From a bacterium (GTDB lineage Bacteria; Blakebacterota; Blakebacteria; Blakebacterales; Blakebacteraceae): a stretch of DNA of 11,245 bases. Below are positions 1 through 6,067 of the stretch, piece after piece. The translations under genes were made by a program, and so were the position numbers. The DNA is taken from NCBI GenBank assembly GCA_025774205.1, contig JALGWK010000107.1, forward strand, positions 1 through 11,245, written 5' to 3'. Numbering within the stretch: position 1 is the first letter of the stretch; every line of letters starts with the position of its first letter. The notes under the pieces are model-generated. The model saw nothing but the letters and a program-made list of their open reading frames with translations, was not told the origin of the DNA and ran no database searches.

Positions 1-386
1 TTGTGCCAGACCTTCATGAAGTCAGCCTTCGACTTGCTCAGTACGATCTGGCCATCCTGGTTCTCGATGTTCTCGAGGTAGACTTCGACTCTATCGCCGA
101 CCGACACCGTATTCTGATCGCCGAATTCATCGAGCGGAATGATCCCCTCGCTCTTGAATCCGACATCCACGATGACATCACGATCTTCGATGCTCAGTAC
201 GACTCCAGAGACGATCTGACCTTCATCAATGAGGGCCAGCGTCTCGTCGTACAGCGCCATCATCTCGTTGTATTCATCTTCGGTGTATTCCGAAGCTTCG
301 AGCTCTTCCTCCGTGAGGAAGGTCGGTTCATCCATGACCTTCTCCTCAACGGCAGGGTTGGGGTTTACGGTTTTTTCTTCCGGCAT
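1..386 (-). CDS. rpsA: 30S ribosomal protein S1, N-terminal part (cut by left window edge)
   Basis: Reading the minus strand from an ATG at 386 gives 128 codons that stay open to the window edge. S1 binds mRNA on the 30S subunit and helps unfold and recruit messages. Residues 1-55 are very acidic (for example EEELEASEYTEDEYNEMM), as in S1 leaders of many phyla. The first S1/OB repeat starts near residue 56 (EGQIVSGVVLSIEDRDVIVD) and runs to about 120, with the family signature GFKSEGIIPLDEF at 76-88 and GQIVLSKSKAD at 112-122. The start is chosen for a strong GAGGAGG 10 nt upstream; an in-frame ATG at codon 18 has no comparable site. It follows cmk by 74 bp, and cmk-rpsA adjacency is common in bacteria. 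Only the first of several expected S1 repeats is visible. The identification is firm; the C-terminus is not seen. Confidence 0.93.
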   Translation of the reverse strand, partial: MPEEKTVNPNPAVEEKVMDEPTFLTEEELEASEYTEDEYNEMMALYDETLALIDEGQIVSGVVLSIEDRDVIVDVGFKSEGIIPLDEFGDQNTVSVGDRVEVYLENIENQDGQIVLSKSKADFMKVWH

Positions 387-396
387 CAGTCGTGAG

Positions 397-403
397 CCTC
401 CTC
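397..403 (-). promoter_or_regulatory. Ribosome binding site of rpsA
   Basis: The minus strand reads GAGGAGG, 10 nt before the ATG at 386. This near-consensus Shine-Dalgarno sequence decides the rpsA start over the internal ATG at codon 18. Confidence 0.75.
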
Positions 404-421
404 GAACTGCACGTGGCCGTT

Positions 422-462
422 GCGGGCGCTCTGCCCGCTTCGACCGACCGGTTGTTCCGGTC
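422..462 (-). other. Two tandem inverted repeats between cmk and rpsA
   Basis: Read on the minus strand, GACCGG-aacaa-CCGGTC (462 to 446) is followed 7 nt later by GCGGGC-agagc-GCCCGC (438 to 422). Each is a perfect 6-bp stem with a 5-nt loop. The first overlaps the cmk stop codon (463-461). The second ends 18 nt before the rpsA Shine-Dalgarno site. No T-tract follows, so this is not a standard intrinsic terminator. It could be an RNA processing site, a weak attenuator, an S1 leader structure, or chance in GC-rich DNA. The repeats are seen; any role is inference. Confidence 0.4.
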
Positions 463-1118
463 AGGGTTGATGGTTCATGTCAGAATCGCTCTCGATCGCT
501 TTATTCACGAGAGCTTCGATCAGGGCAACCTGTTCATCTATCGTCAGATCACTGGTATCGGTGATGATCGCGTCAGGGGCCTTCCTTAACGGGGAATGCA
601 CCCGCTCCGAATCATACGTGTCACGCTGCTCGAGATCCTCCCGGACCGTTGCCAGGGTGACATCGATACCATCTGAGACAAGTTCCCGACGACGTCTGAA
701 GGCACGTGCCCGCAGATCGGCATCCAGATAGATCTTCACGTCCGCTTCGGGGAAGACGACCGTTCCGATATCTCGCCCTTCGAGGACCACCCCACCCTCG
801 CGACCCATTTCCTGCTGGGCCTGGACGAGGATTTCCCTGACGAATCTCGTCAGAAACATCCTCGCCGTCAAGGAACACACGCACACCGTGTCCATCGGGC
901 TCAAGACGGATAGCGGTCTCATCAGCCAGCCGGGTGACACGTTCGTGGTCGGAAGGGTTAATTCCGGCCCGGATCACCTTCAATGTCATGGCCCGGTACA
1001 TGGCGCCGGTATCGATATGAAGATATCCCAGCCTGCGAGCCAGGAGACGGGCCGTGGTACTCTTCCCTGAGGCGGCTGGACCGTCTATCGCCACGATCAG
1101 GCCTTTCGATCCGGCCAT
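461..1118 (-). pseudogene. cmk: Cytidylate kinase, split by an apparent ~50-bp frameshifting deletion
   Basis: CMP kinase phosphorylates CMP and dCMP with ATP in the cytoplasm. The first frame (ATG at 1118) encodes 93 good residues: P-loop GPAASGKST at 13-21, [10 protein letters not shown] at 34-43 and [13 protein letters not shown] at 81-93. It then turns to nonsense and stops near 621. The next frame takes over at about 841 with [37 protein letters not shown], the RD-rich lid region ([10 protein letters not shown]) and a normal end at 461. In intact homologues about 16 residues (the TxEV...S stretch) lie between EIR and VRE. They are absent here, so roughly 50 bp is missing and the frame is broken. 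The start overlaps the upstream stop as TAATG. This is either a real recent inactivation or an assembly or sequencing error. The family call is firm; the functional status is not. Confidence 0.88.
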
Positions 1119-2809
1119 TACTTCATCCGCTCTCCCTCATCCTCGCGGATGAATATCCAGCCGACGGTCTTGCCGATATCGAGCTGCTGGTCGAGATGCC
1201 AGTAGTTCCGGTCATGGTGGAATCGGCTGCTGGTTTCCTCCGGAGGGATACTCTCCGTCTCCTCGATGATGGCGCGCGCCCGTTCCTGCCACCGGACCAT
1301 ATTCTCCACCCGGAGATCGACCCAGCCGTCAGAGGCCCACTGCTCGACGCTCTCAGGTTCCACCAATTCACTTTCGAGTCCTCGAGGCGGCGGGATCTTG
1401 ATCATCGGACCGCGCAGGAGGCGTCCATCAGGCAACAGGATCGGGATCCCGATCGAGATGATCTCGCTCCTGAACTCGGCGTCTTCCTCGATCAGGGCCA
1501 GGCAGTCCGCCGAGAGGGTGCCGGCGTCGGTCTCCACGACACTTCCGAGGGTCCCGGCCGAGCGGCGCAGCAGTTCGGCTTCAAAGAGCAGTTTACTCAG
1601 GCGGGGTGGACCCAGCACTTCGAAGGCGACCGAGCGGATTCCATGCTCCTCTTCCAGCGCCCGAAGCCTTTCGAGAGCAGACTCCCGCAGTGATCCGGCC
1701 CGGTAGGTCGGTCCCATGACGGACATATCGAGGGCATTGATGATATCGAACCCGGTGTTCCCCCCGAGGATCTCCCGGATGACATGACTCGATATCTCCT
1801 CCGGTGTGATGAACTCCATCTGTCCGATGGTCGTGATAACCCCGAACTCGCCCCGTGAGAAAAAGCCATTCTCCCCGGTGTCGATATAGACCGATTCAAG
1901 GACCCGGTCATCACCCAGCCGTCGGAAATCATCGTCCGGCAAAGACATGACCAGCTCACCGGCCGGTTCTGCCGCTTCCTCCGGGGTGACGTCGAAGAGT
2001 GGAATCGGGCGATGGTGCTTCATGACCGGACCTGTCCCGATCCCCTTCCAGGCAATGACCGCGGCCGGTTTCACTTCCTTGACGATCGGTCCGTCAGGGG
2101 TTCGCCCCATCAGGAAGAGCAGCATGCTGTGGGCGCCCGCCATGGCCGACTTGCTCAGCAGAACCCGCGAGGGTCGTTCCTCGGAATGGGTGTAGGGAAT
2201 ATTCAGTCCCATGCCGCCTGTGCCGGTGGTGCCGACCTTGATGTACATGCCGGTCCCGGCCTCCAGCATGGCCGCGTAGAGTACCTGAACATGACGCACC
2301 AGCTGCGGTGTGTACTGGGTGGCCACCAGGCGGACGGTGGCGTCTGCCACTTCCTCGCGGTCGCCGTTCTGGAGGGCTTTGAGTACTTCATTGCTGCCGA
2401 GATACACATCCTGATAGGCAAGCGCGGTGGCGGTGTTGATCGCGTCTACCACCAGATCGGGACGCATGTCGGCGATCAGGCGGTAGAGCGCCTGCCCCTG
2501 AAGGGATTCTTCATTAAGATCGCCGAACGCATCTTCCAGGAACAGGTTCCGGTGTTCTACATCCTGCAGCAAATCATTCCGGGAGAGATCCTTGAAGGCT
2601 TCACGCACGAAGATGTTACCCCAGCATGCCTCAACCGGAATCCCGGGGAACAGGGCCTGGAGATCATCCCGTGCCTCTTCAGCCTCCGTGCGGAGCAGGC
2701 TCGAAACCGTGAGATGGGACGGTTTCCTCTCAAGCAGGTCGCGGCAGATGGCCTGCCCAACCATACCGAAGCCGCCCAGAACCAGGATACGACGCCCGCT
2801 GATATCCAC
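1118..2809 (-). CDS. Atypical SDR/Rossmann-fold protein of unknown function, 563 aa
   Basis: The N-terminal half looks like an extended short-chain dehydrogenase/epimerase fold. A nucleotide-binding glycine motif sits in [13 protein letters not shown] (6-18), a strand-4-like [11 protein letters not shown] at 118-128, and TTGTGGMG at 194-201. After these comes [13 protein letters not shown] (208-220), where family members usually have an E..P then YxxxK. Here Lys220 is present but the Tyr position is Val216, so ordinary SDR catalysis is doubtful. Residues from about 260 to 563 match no domain I recognise; they end in a Trp-rich acidic segment ([17 protein letters not shown], 494-510). The start is a GTG at 2809 with AAAGGA 8 nt upstream; no better in-frame ATG is near. 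It lies 13 bp after rluB, and its stop overlaps the cmk start (TAATG), so it is part of the operon. The substrate is unknown; an NAD(P)-binding or regulatory role is possible. Confidence 0.75.
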   Translation of the reverse strand: MDISGRRILVLGGFGMVGQAICRDLLERKPSHLTVSSLLRTEAEEARDDLQALFPGIPVEACWGNIFVREAFKDLSRNDLLQDVEHRNLFLEDAFGDLNEESLQGQALYRLIADMRPDLVVDAINTATALAYQDVYLGSNEVLKALQNGDREEVADATVRLVATQYTPQLVRHVQVLYAAMLEAGTGMYIKVGTTGTGGMGLNIPYTHSEERPSRVLLSKSAMAGAHSMLLFLMGRTPDGPIVKEVKPAAVIAWKGIGTGPVMKHHRPIPLFDVTPEEAAEPAGELVMSLPDDDFRRLGDDRVLESVYIDTGENGFFSRGEFGVITTIGQMEFITPEEISSHVIREILGGNTGFDIINALDMSVMGPTYRAGSLRESALERLRALEEEHGIRSVAFEVLGPPRLSKLLFEAELLRRSAGTLGSVVETDAGTLSADCLALIEEDAEFRSEIISIGIPILLPDGRLLRGPMIKIPPPRGLESELVEPESVEQWASDGWVDLRVENMVRWQERARAIIEETESIPPEETSSRFHHDRNYWHLDQQLDIGKTVGWIFIREDEGERMK

Positions 2810-2817
2810 GTAAAAGG

Positions 2818-2823
2818 TCCTTT
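2818..2823 (-). promoter_or_regulatory. Ribosome binding site supporting the GTG start at 2809
   Basis: The minus strand reads AAAGGA, 8 nt before GTG (2809-2807), just after the rluB stop (2825-2823). This supports GTG as the start of the SDR-like gene. Confidence 0.6.
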
Positions 2824-3545
2824 CAGTCGTCGGGATCGATCCCGACGCTCTGCTTCAGTTCTTTCACTTCTTCGTTCGTCAGTTCCCGCCACGATCCTGG
2901 TTCGATATCATCCGCCGAAAGCCCCGCGAACCGGCTCCTGTGCAGGGATGCCACCGTGTAACCGAGGGCATCGAACATCCGTCTCACGATCCTCTTCCGT
3001 CCGATATGGAGCCCGACCTCCAGCGTATATGGATCGATCCGCCTGACGGTATCCACCGGCGCCGGCCCATCCTCCAGCTCAAGACCGGCCTCAAGCCGGA
3101 TCAGGCTTGTGCCCTCCACCGATTCTGCGCATCGAACCTGGTAAACCTTGAGAGACTCGAAACTCGGGTGCGTCAGCCGGTACGCCAGATCCCCGTCATC
3201 GGAGAGGAGGAGCGCCCCGGTCGTGTCGGCGTCCAGCCTGCCTACCGGGCTCAACCGACGATCTGGCCAGGCGTCACCGAGCAGTGACAGCACGGTCGGT
3301 CTGCCCTGCGGGTCGGAAACGGTGGTAATGACGCCTGTCGGTTTGTGCATGAGAAGATAGAGCCGGTCGCGGAGAGGCTCAATCCGTTTCCCGTCGACTT
3401 CCACCCTGTCCCGGTCAGGATCCACATCCAGCCACGGTTCCGTGGCCGGTTCACCGTTGATCGCAACGTGGCCCTCACGGATGATGACATCCGCCTTTCG
3501 CCGGGAGGTGACTCCCGCGGAGGCCAGGTAACGGTTGAGTCTCAC
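2823..3545 (-). CDS. rluB: 23S rRNA pseudouridine synthase, RluB/RsuA family
   Basis: The product (240 aa) isomerises a specific uridine of rRNA, most likely in 23S given the gene order; RsuA-like 16S specificity cannot be excluded. An S4 RNA-binding domain occupies residues 1-55 (RLNRYLASAGVTSRRKAD). The catalytic domain starts at LYLLMHKPTGVITT (62-75) and holds the family motif GRLDADTTGALLLS at 102-115, with Asp105 the expected catalytic aspartate. The C-terminal signature GRKRIVRRMFDALG (182-195) departs slightly from the usual GRNRxVRRM. The start is GTG at 3545, overlapping the scpB stop in the sequence GTGA; no clear Shine-Dalgarno is seen, so translational coupling to scpB is likely. 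The length is normal for the family. Confidence 0.93.
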   Translation of the reverse strand: MRLNRYLASAGVTSRRKADVIIREGHVAINGEPATEPWLDVDPDRDRVEVDGKRIEPLRDRLYLLMHKPTGVITTVSDPQGRPTVLSLLGDAWPDRRLSPVGRLDADTTGALLLSDDGDLAYRLTHPSFESLKVYQVRCAESVEGTSLIRLEAGLELEDGPAPVDTVRRIDPYTLEVGLHIGRKRIVRRMFDALGYTVASLHRSRFAGLSADDIEPGSWRELTNEEVKELKQSVGIDPDD

Positions 3546-4381
3546 GCCGCCGGGGGATCCGGTCCGTCGTCCGGCTCGTCCCCAACCTCCTCTTCCTCAA
3601 TCACCTTGAAAGGATGTTCGGTCCCGGGATCCTGATCCTCCGTCCCGGCCGATCCTGATCCGAGGTCATCGATATCCGGGAGGGGTTCGAGGAACGAATG
3701 TTCCAGCCTCAAATGCGCCTGCTCGCTCTCCCCGGTCGCAATCCCGCTGCCCTCCTTCTCGCTCTCCCCGGTCCCAACCCCGCTGCCCTCCTGCTCGATC
3801 TCCGGCCGGACATTCAATCCCATGATCGAAGCCAGCTCATCGGGATCAGGAAGGTCCTCGATACGGTTCAGTCCGAAGTACTTCAGAAAGTTCGGAGTCG
3901 TCTTGTAGAGAAGCGGTCGACCGGGTCCTTCATCGCGCCCCCCTATCGCAACCAGTCCCCGTTCCAGCAGGGTTTTGAGAGCACTGTCGGAGCTCACTCC
4001 CCGGATCGAGTCAATGTCGGGCCGGATGACCGGCTGCCGGTAGGACACGATTGCCAGGGTTTCCAGCGCGGCCCGGGAGAGCCTCTGGGTCCGCCGGTCT
4101 TCCTGCAGTCTGGCAACCAGGTCCACCCATTCAGGGCGCGTGGCCATCTGGTAACCGCCGACGATCCTCAGGACGGTCAGAGGTCTGCCCTCGGTGTCCC
4201 AGTTTCCGGTCAGGATCTCGATATACTTCTCTACCTGACCCGGCGTGAAACTTCCGCCGTCCGTACCGTACCCGCCCTCATCGAGAAGCTTCGCGATCTG
4301 ATAGGAGGAGATCGGCTCGGAAACAGAGAAGAGGATGACCTCGAGGGCGTTCCTCAGGCTGGTGCCGAGGCGCTCGTCCAT
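3542..4381 (-). CDS. scpB: Segregation and condensation protein B
   Basis: ScpB pairs with the kleisin ScpA and Smc in the condensin complex that compacts and segregates chromosomes. With the start at 4381 the protein is 279 aa. Two winged-helix domains fill residues 1-185: LRNALEVILFSVSEPIS at 9-25, then LSRAALETLAIVSYRQPVIR at 101-120, which is the family hallmark, followed by GRPLLYKTTPNFLKYFGL (154-171). From about 195 the tail is acidic and low-complexity, with two 12-residue repeats. An upstream in-frame ATG at 4432 would add 17 residues, but it overlaps scpA by 52 nt and has no good ribosome site. The 4381 ATG overlaps the scpA stop as TGATG and gives the usual ScpB N-terminus. The family is firm; the start is likely. 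Confidence 0.92.
   Translation of the reverse strand: MDERLGTSLRNALEVILFSVSEPISSYQIAKLLDEGGYGTDGGSFTPGQVEKYIEILTGNWDTEGRPLTVLRIVGGYQMATRPEWVDLVARLQEDRRTQRLSRAALETLAIVSYRQPVIRPDIDSIRGVSSDSALKTLLERGLVAIGGRDEGPGRPLLYKTTPNFLKYFGLNRIEDLPDPDELASIMGLNVRPEIEQEGSGVGTGESEKEGSGIATGESEQAHLRLEHSFLEPLPDIDDLGSGSAGTEDQDPGTEHPFKVIEEEEVGDEPDDGPDPPAA
3722..3793. repeat. Two-copy 36-bp tandem repeat inside scpB
   Basis: Positions 3722-3757 and 3758-3793 are the same 36-bp unit with 33 of 36 bases equal, followed by a partial match at 3794-3805. The unit is in frame with scpB and encodes (Q/K)EGSG(V/I)(G/A)TGESE twice (residues 197-220), in the disordered acidic tail. Copy number probably varies by slippage. Confidence 0.85.
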
Positions 4382-5115
4382 CACGACGTCCCGGGCTGGA
4401 ATGTGAAGGCGGGAGTCTTCCTGTTGAGCCATAGATCACCATACAGTTCCGCCTGCTCCATGGAGAGTTCACCGAGTCGGGCGAGTTCGAGGACGGCGAC
4501 GATCGTGACCACCATGACCATGCGATTGTTGAACCCGGTGAGGATCTCCAGAAAGCTGAGTCTCTCCGATCCTGCCAGAAGTCCTCGCAGATATTCTATC
4601 TGGTCGCTGACCTTGACTTCCGGGCCCTGGACCTCGTACCGCCCCTCTTCCTGGATGCGCTCGAGCGCTTCGTGGTAGGCCTGCAGCAGATCGAAGAGGG
4701 TTACATCGAGCACGATCTCGTCCGCTTCCGGCAGGTCAACCGGTCCGGGGCCGCTCTCCCGCAGGAAGTAGTTCGCGTAGGTGTTCTCTCGTTCCTGGAG
4801 GGTTTCAGCCGCCTTCCGATAGAGCTGGTACTCTTCGAGCTGCCGCACCAGCTCCAGGCGTGGATCATCCTCGTCCTCAAGCGCCTGGGACGGAAGGAGC
4901 ATGCGGGCCTTGATCTGCATCAGGGTGGCGGCCATGACGAGGAAATCGCCGGCCAGCTCAAGGTCGAGGAGCTGCATCACTTCGATGTAATCGAGGTACT
5001 GCCGGGTGATGTGGGCGATGGGGATATCGTGGATATCCATCTCGTTCTTGCGGATGAGGAAGAGCAGGAGGTCAAGCGGGCCTTCAAAGGCCTCGATTCG
5101 GACGGCGTACCCCAT
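4381..5115 (-). CDS. scpA: Segregation and condensation protein A (kleisin)
   Basis: ScpA (244 aa) is the kleisin that bridges Smc heads and binds ScpB in bacterial condensin. The N-terminal Smc-neck-binding region is typical: FEGPLDLLLFLIRKNEMDI at 10-28, then HITRQYLDYI at 35-44 and AGDFLVMAATLMQIKARMLL at 55-74. A central acidic, less conserved linker carries the ScpB-binding part. The C-terminal winged helix is seen as VVTIVAVLELARLGELSMEQ, near residues 202-221, ending in AELYGDLWL. The ATG at 5115 lies 6 nt after the trpS stop. The gene ends in the TGATG overlap with scpB, consistent with coupled, near-stoichiometric synthesis of the two partners. Length and motifs are normal. Confidence 0.95.
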   Translation of the reverse strand: MGYAVRIEAFEGPLDLLLFLIRKNEMDIHDIPIAHITRQYLDYIEVMQLLDLELAGDFLVMAATLMQIKARMLLPSQALEDEDDPRLELVRQLEEYQLYRKAAETLQERENTYANYFLRESGPGPVDLPEADEIVLDVTLFDLLQAYHEALERIQEEGRYEVQGPEVKVSDQIEYLRGLLAGSERLSFLEILTGFNNRMVMVVTIVAVLELARLGELSMEQAELYGDLWLNRKTPAFTFQPGTS

Positions 5116-5121
5116 CCCCGG

Positions 5122-6048
5122 TCAGATACCCGGTCTCAGCAGTCCCATCGCGTCCCGAACCAGTTCCATCCGTTTCTCCCGGAAGGGGCCAAAATGGTCA
5201 CTGATGGCGGCGGCAGCTTCCTGCTTGCAGACGACACACCCCCGCTCACCAGAGCGACAGGTGGCGGCGATCTCCTCCAGCTTATCGGAAGAGAAGATGA
5301 CATGCCAGGCATAGACATTGCAGATGTTCGGATCACCGGGATCGTTCTTCCTGATCTTCTTCGGGTCGGTGATCGCTGAACGGACTTTGGCGGCGATATC
5401 GTCCGGCTCGTCGCTCATCAGGATGTGGTTGCCCAGGCTCTTTGACATCTTCCGGCCATCGGGACCGGGAACTCGCGGGAATGGAGTCAGGAGGGTTTCC
5501 GGTTCGGGGAATATGTCGGCGTAGGTCGTGTTGAACTTCCGCGCGATCTCGCGGGTGAGTTCAAGGTGCGGTGCCTGGTCTTCTCCGACGGGAACCGCGT
5601 GGGCGCGATAGACCAGGATGTCTGCCGCCTGCAGGACCGGGTACCCGAGGTGACCGTAGGAAACCTCACCCCGGAGGTCGAGGTCCTTGACCTTCTCCTT
5701 GAATGTCGGATTCCGCTCCAGGCGTCCAAGCATTATCAGCATGCTGAAGAGCAGGTGGAGTTCCGCGTGTTCCGGCACCATCGACTGCAGGAAGATGGTG
5801 GCTTTCTCCGGATCGAGTCCCACGGCCAGGAGATCGAGGAACACTTCCATCGTATCATCCGCGATACGGTCGGTCTGGTCATACGTCACCGTGAGGCTGT
5901 GCCAGTCGACGACGCAGTGGAACGATTCGTACCGGTGCTGGAGTTCGACCCAGTTGGAAAGAGCGCCCACGTAATTGCCGATGTGCAGCTTTCCGGTCGG
6001 TTGAACCCCGCTGAGGATGCGTTTCTTGCTGTTCATATGCTTCAACAT
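5122..6048 (-). CDS. trpS: Tryptophanyl-tRNA synthetase with Fe-S-type cysteine motif
   Basis: This class Ic enzyme (308 aa) charges tRNA-Trp with tryptophan. The HIGH-type motif is PTGKLHIGNYVGA (17-29) and the KMSKS loop is GRKMSKSLGN (198-207). Between are typical TrpS stretches such as YPVLQAADILVYRAHAVPVG (136-155). Cys243, Cys264, Cys271 and Cys274 form C-x20-C-x6-C-x2-C, close to the C-x22-C-x6-C-x2-C that binds a [4Fe-4S] cluster in the Thermotoga maritima enzyme. The C-terminus looks short: family members usually have about 25-30 helical residues between FREKRxEL and the final VRxAMGL, but here the two are joined (residues 287-302). The start at 6048 is supported by GGAGG 5 nt upstream; Met5 is the alternative. 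It lies 19 bp after comEC. Confidence 0.95.
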   Translation of the reverse strand: MLKHMNSKKRILSGVQPTGKLHIGNYVGALSNWVELQHRYESFHCVVDWHSLTVTYDQTDRIADDTMEVFLDLLAVGLDPEKATIFLQSMVPEHAELHLLFSMLIMLGRLERNPTFKEKVKDLDLRGEVSYGHLGYPVLQAADILVYRAHAVPVGEDQAPHLELTREIARKFNTTYADIFPEPETLLTPFPRVPGPDGRKMSKSLGNHILMSDEPDDIAAKVRSAITDPKKIRKNDPGDPNICNVYAWHVIFSSDKLEEIAATCRSGERGCVVCKQEAAAAISDHFGPFREKRMELVRDAMGLLRPGI

Positions 6049-6053
6049 AGAAT

Positions 6054-6058
6054 CCTCC
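6054..6058 (-). promoter_or_regulatory. Ribosome binding site of trpS
   Basis: The minus strand reads GGAGG within a G-rich run, 5 nt before the ATG at 6048. It favours this start over the ATG four codons downstream. Confidence 0.6.
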
Positions 6059-6067
6059 CCCGACCTG

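Noticed and set aside
3-395. Plus-strand ORF of 130 aa at the left edge
   Set aside because: The opposite strand encodes a clear S1 N-terminus with a strong ribosome site, so this is its shadow.
836-846. Programmed ribosomal frameshift in cmk
   Set aside because: No slippery heptamer or following structure is evident, and about 16 conserved residues are missing at the switch point, which frameshifting alone would not explain.
2012-3046. Long plus-strand ORF (344 aa) opposite the SDR-like gene and rluB
   Set aside because: It mirrors strongly conserved minus-strand genes, has no recognisable motifs, and is explained by GC-rich third positions. The same holds for plus-strand ORFs at 983-1693, 3698-4678, 5566-6531 and 9321-10124.
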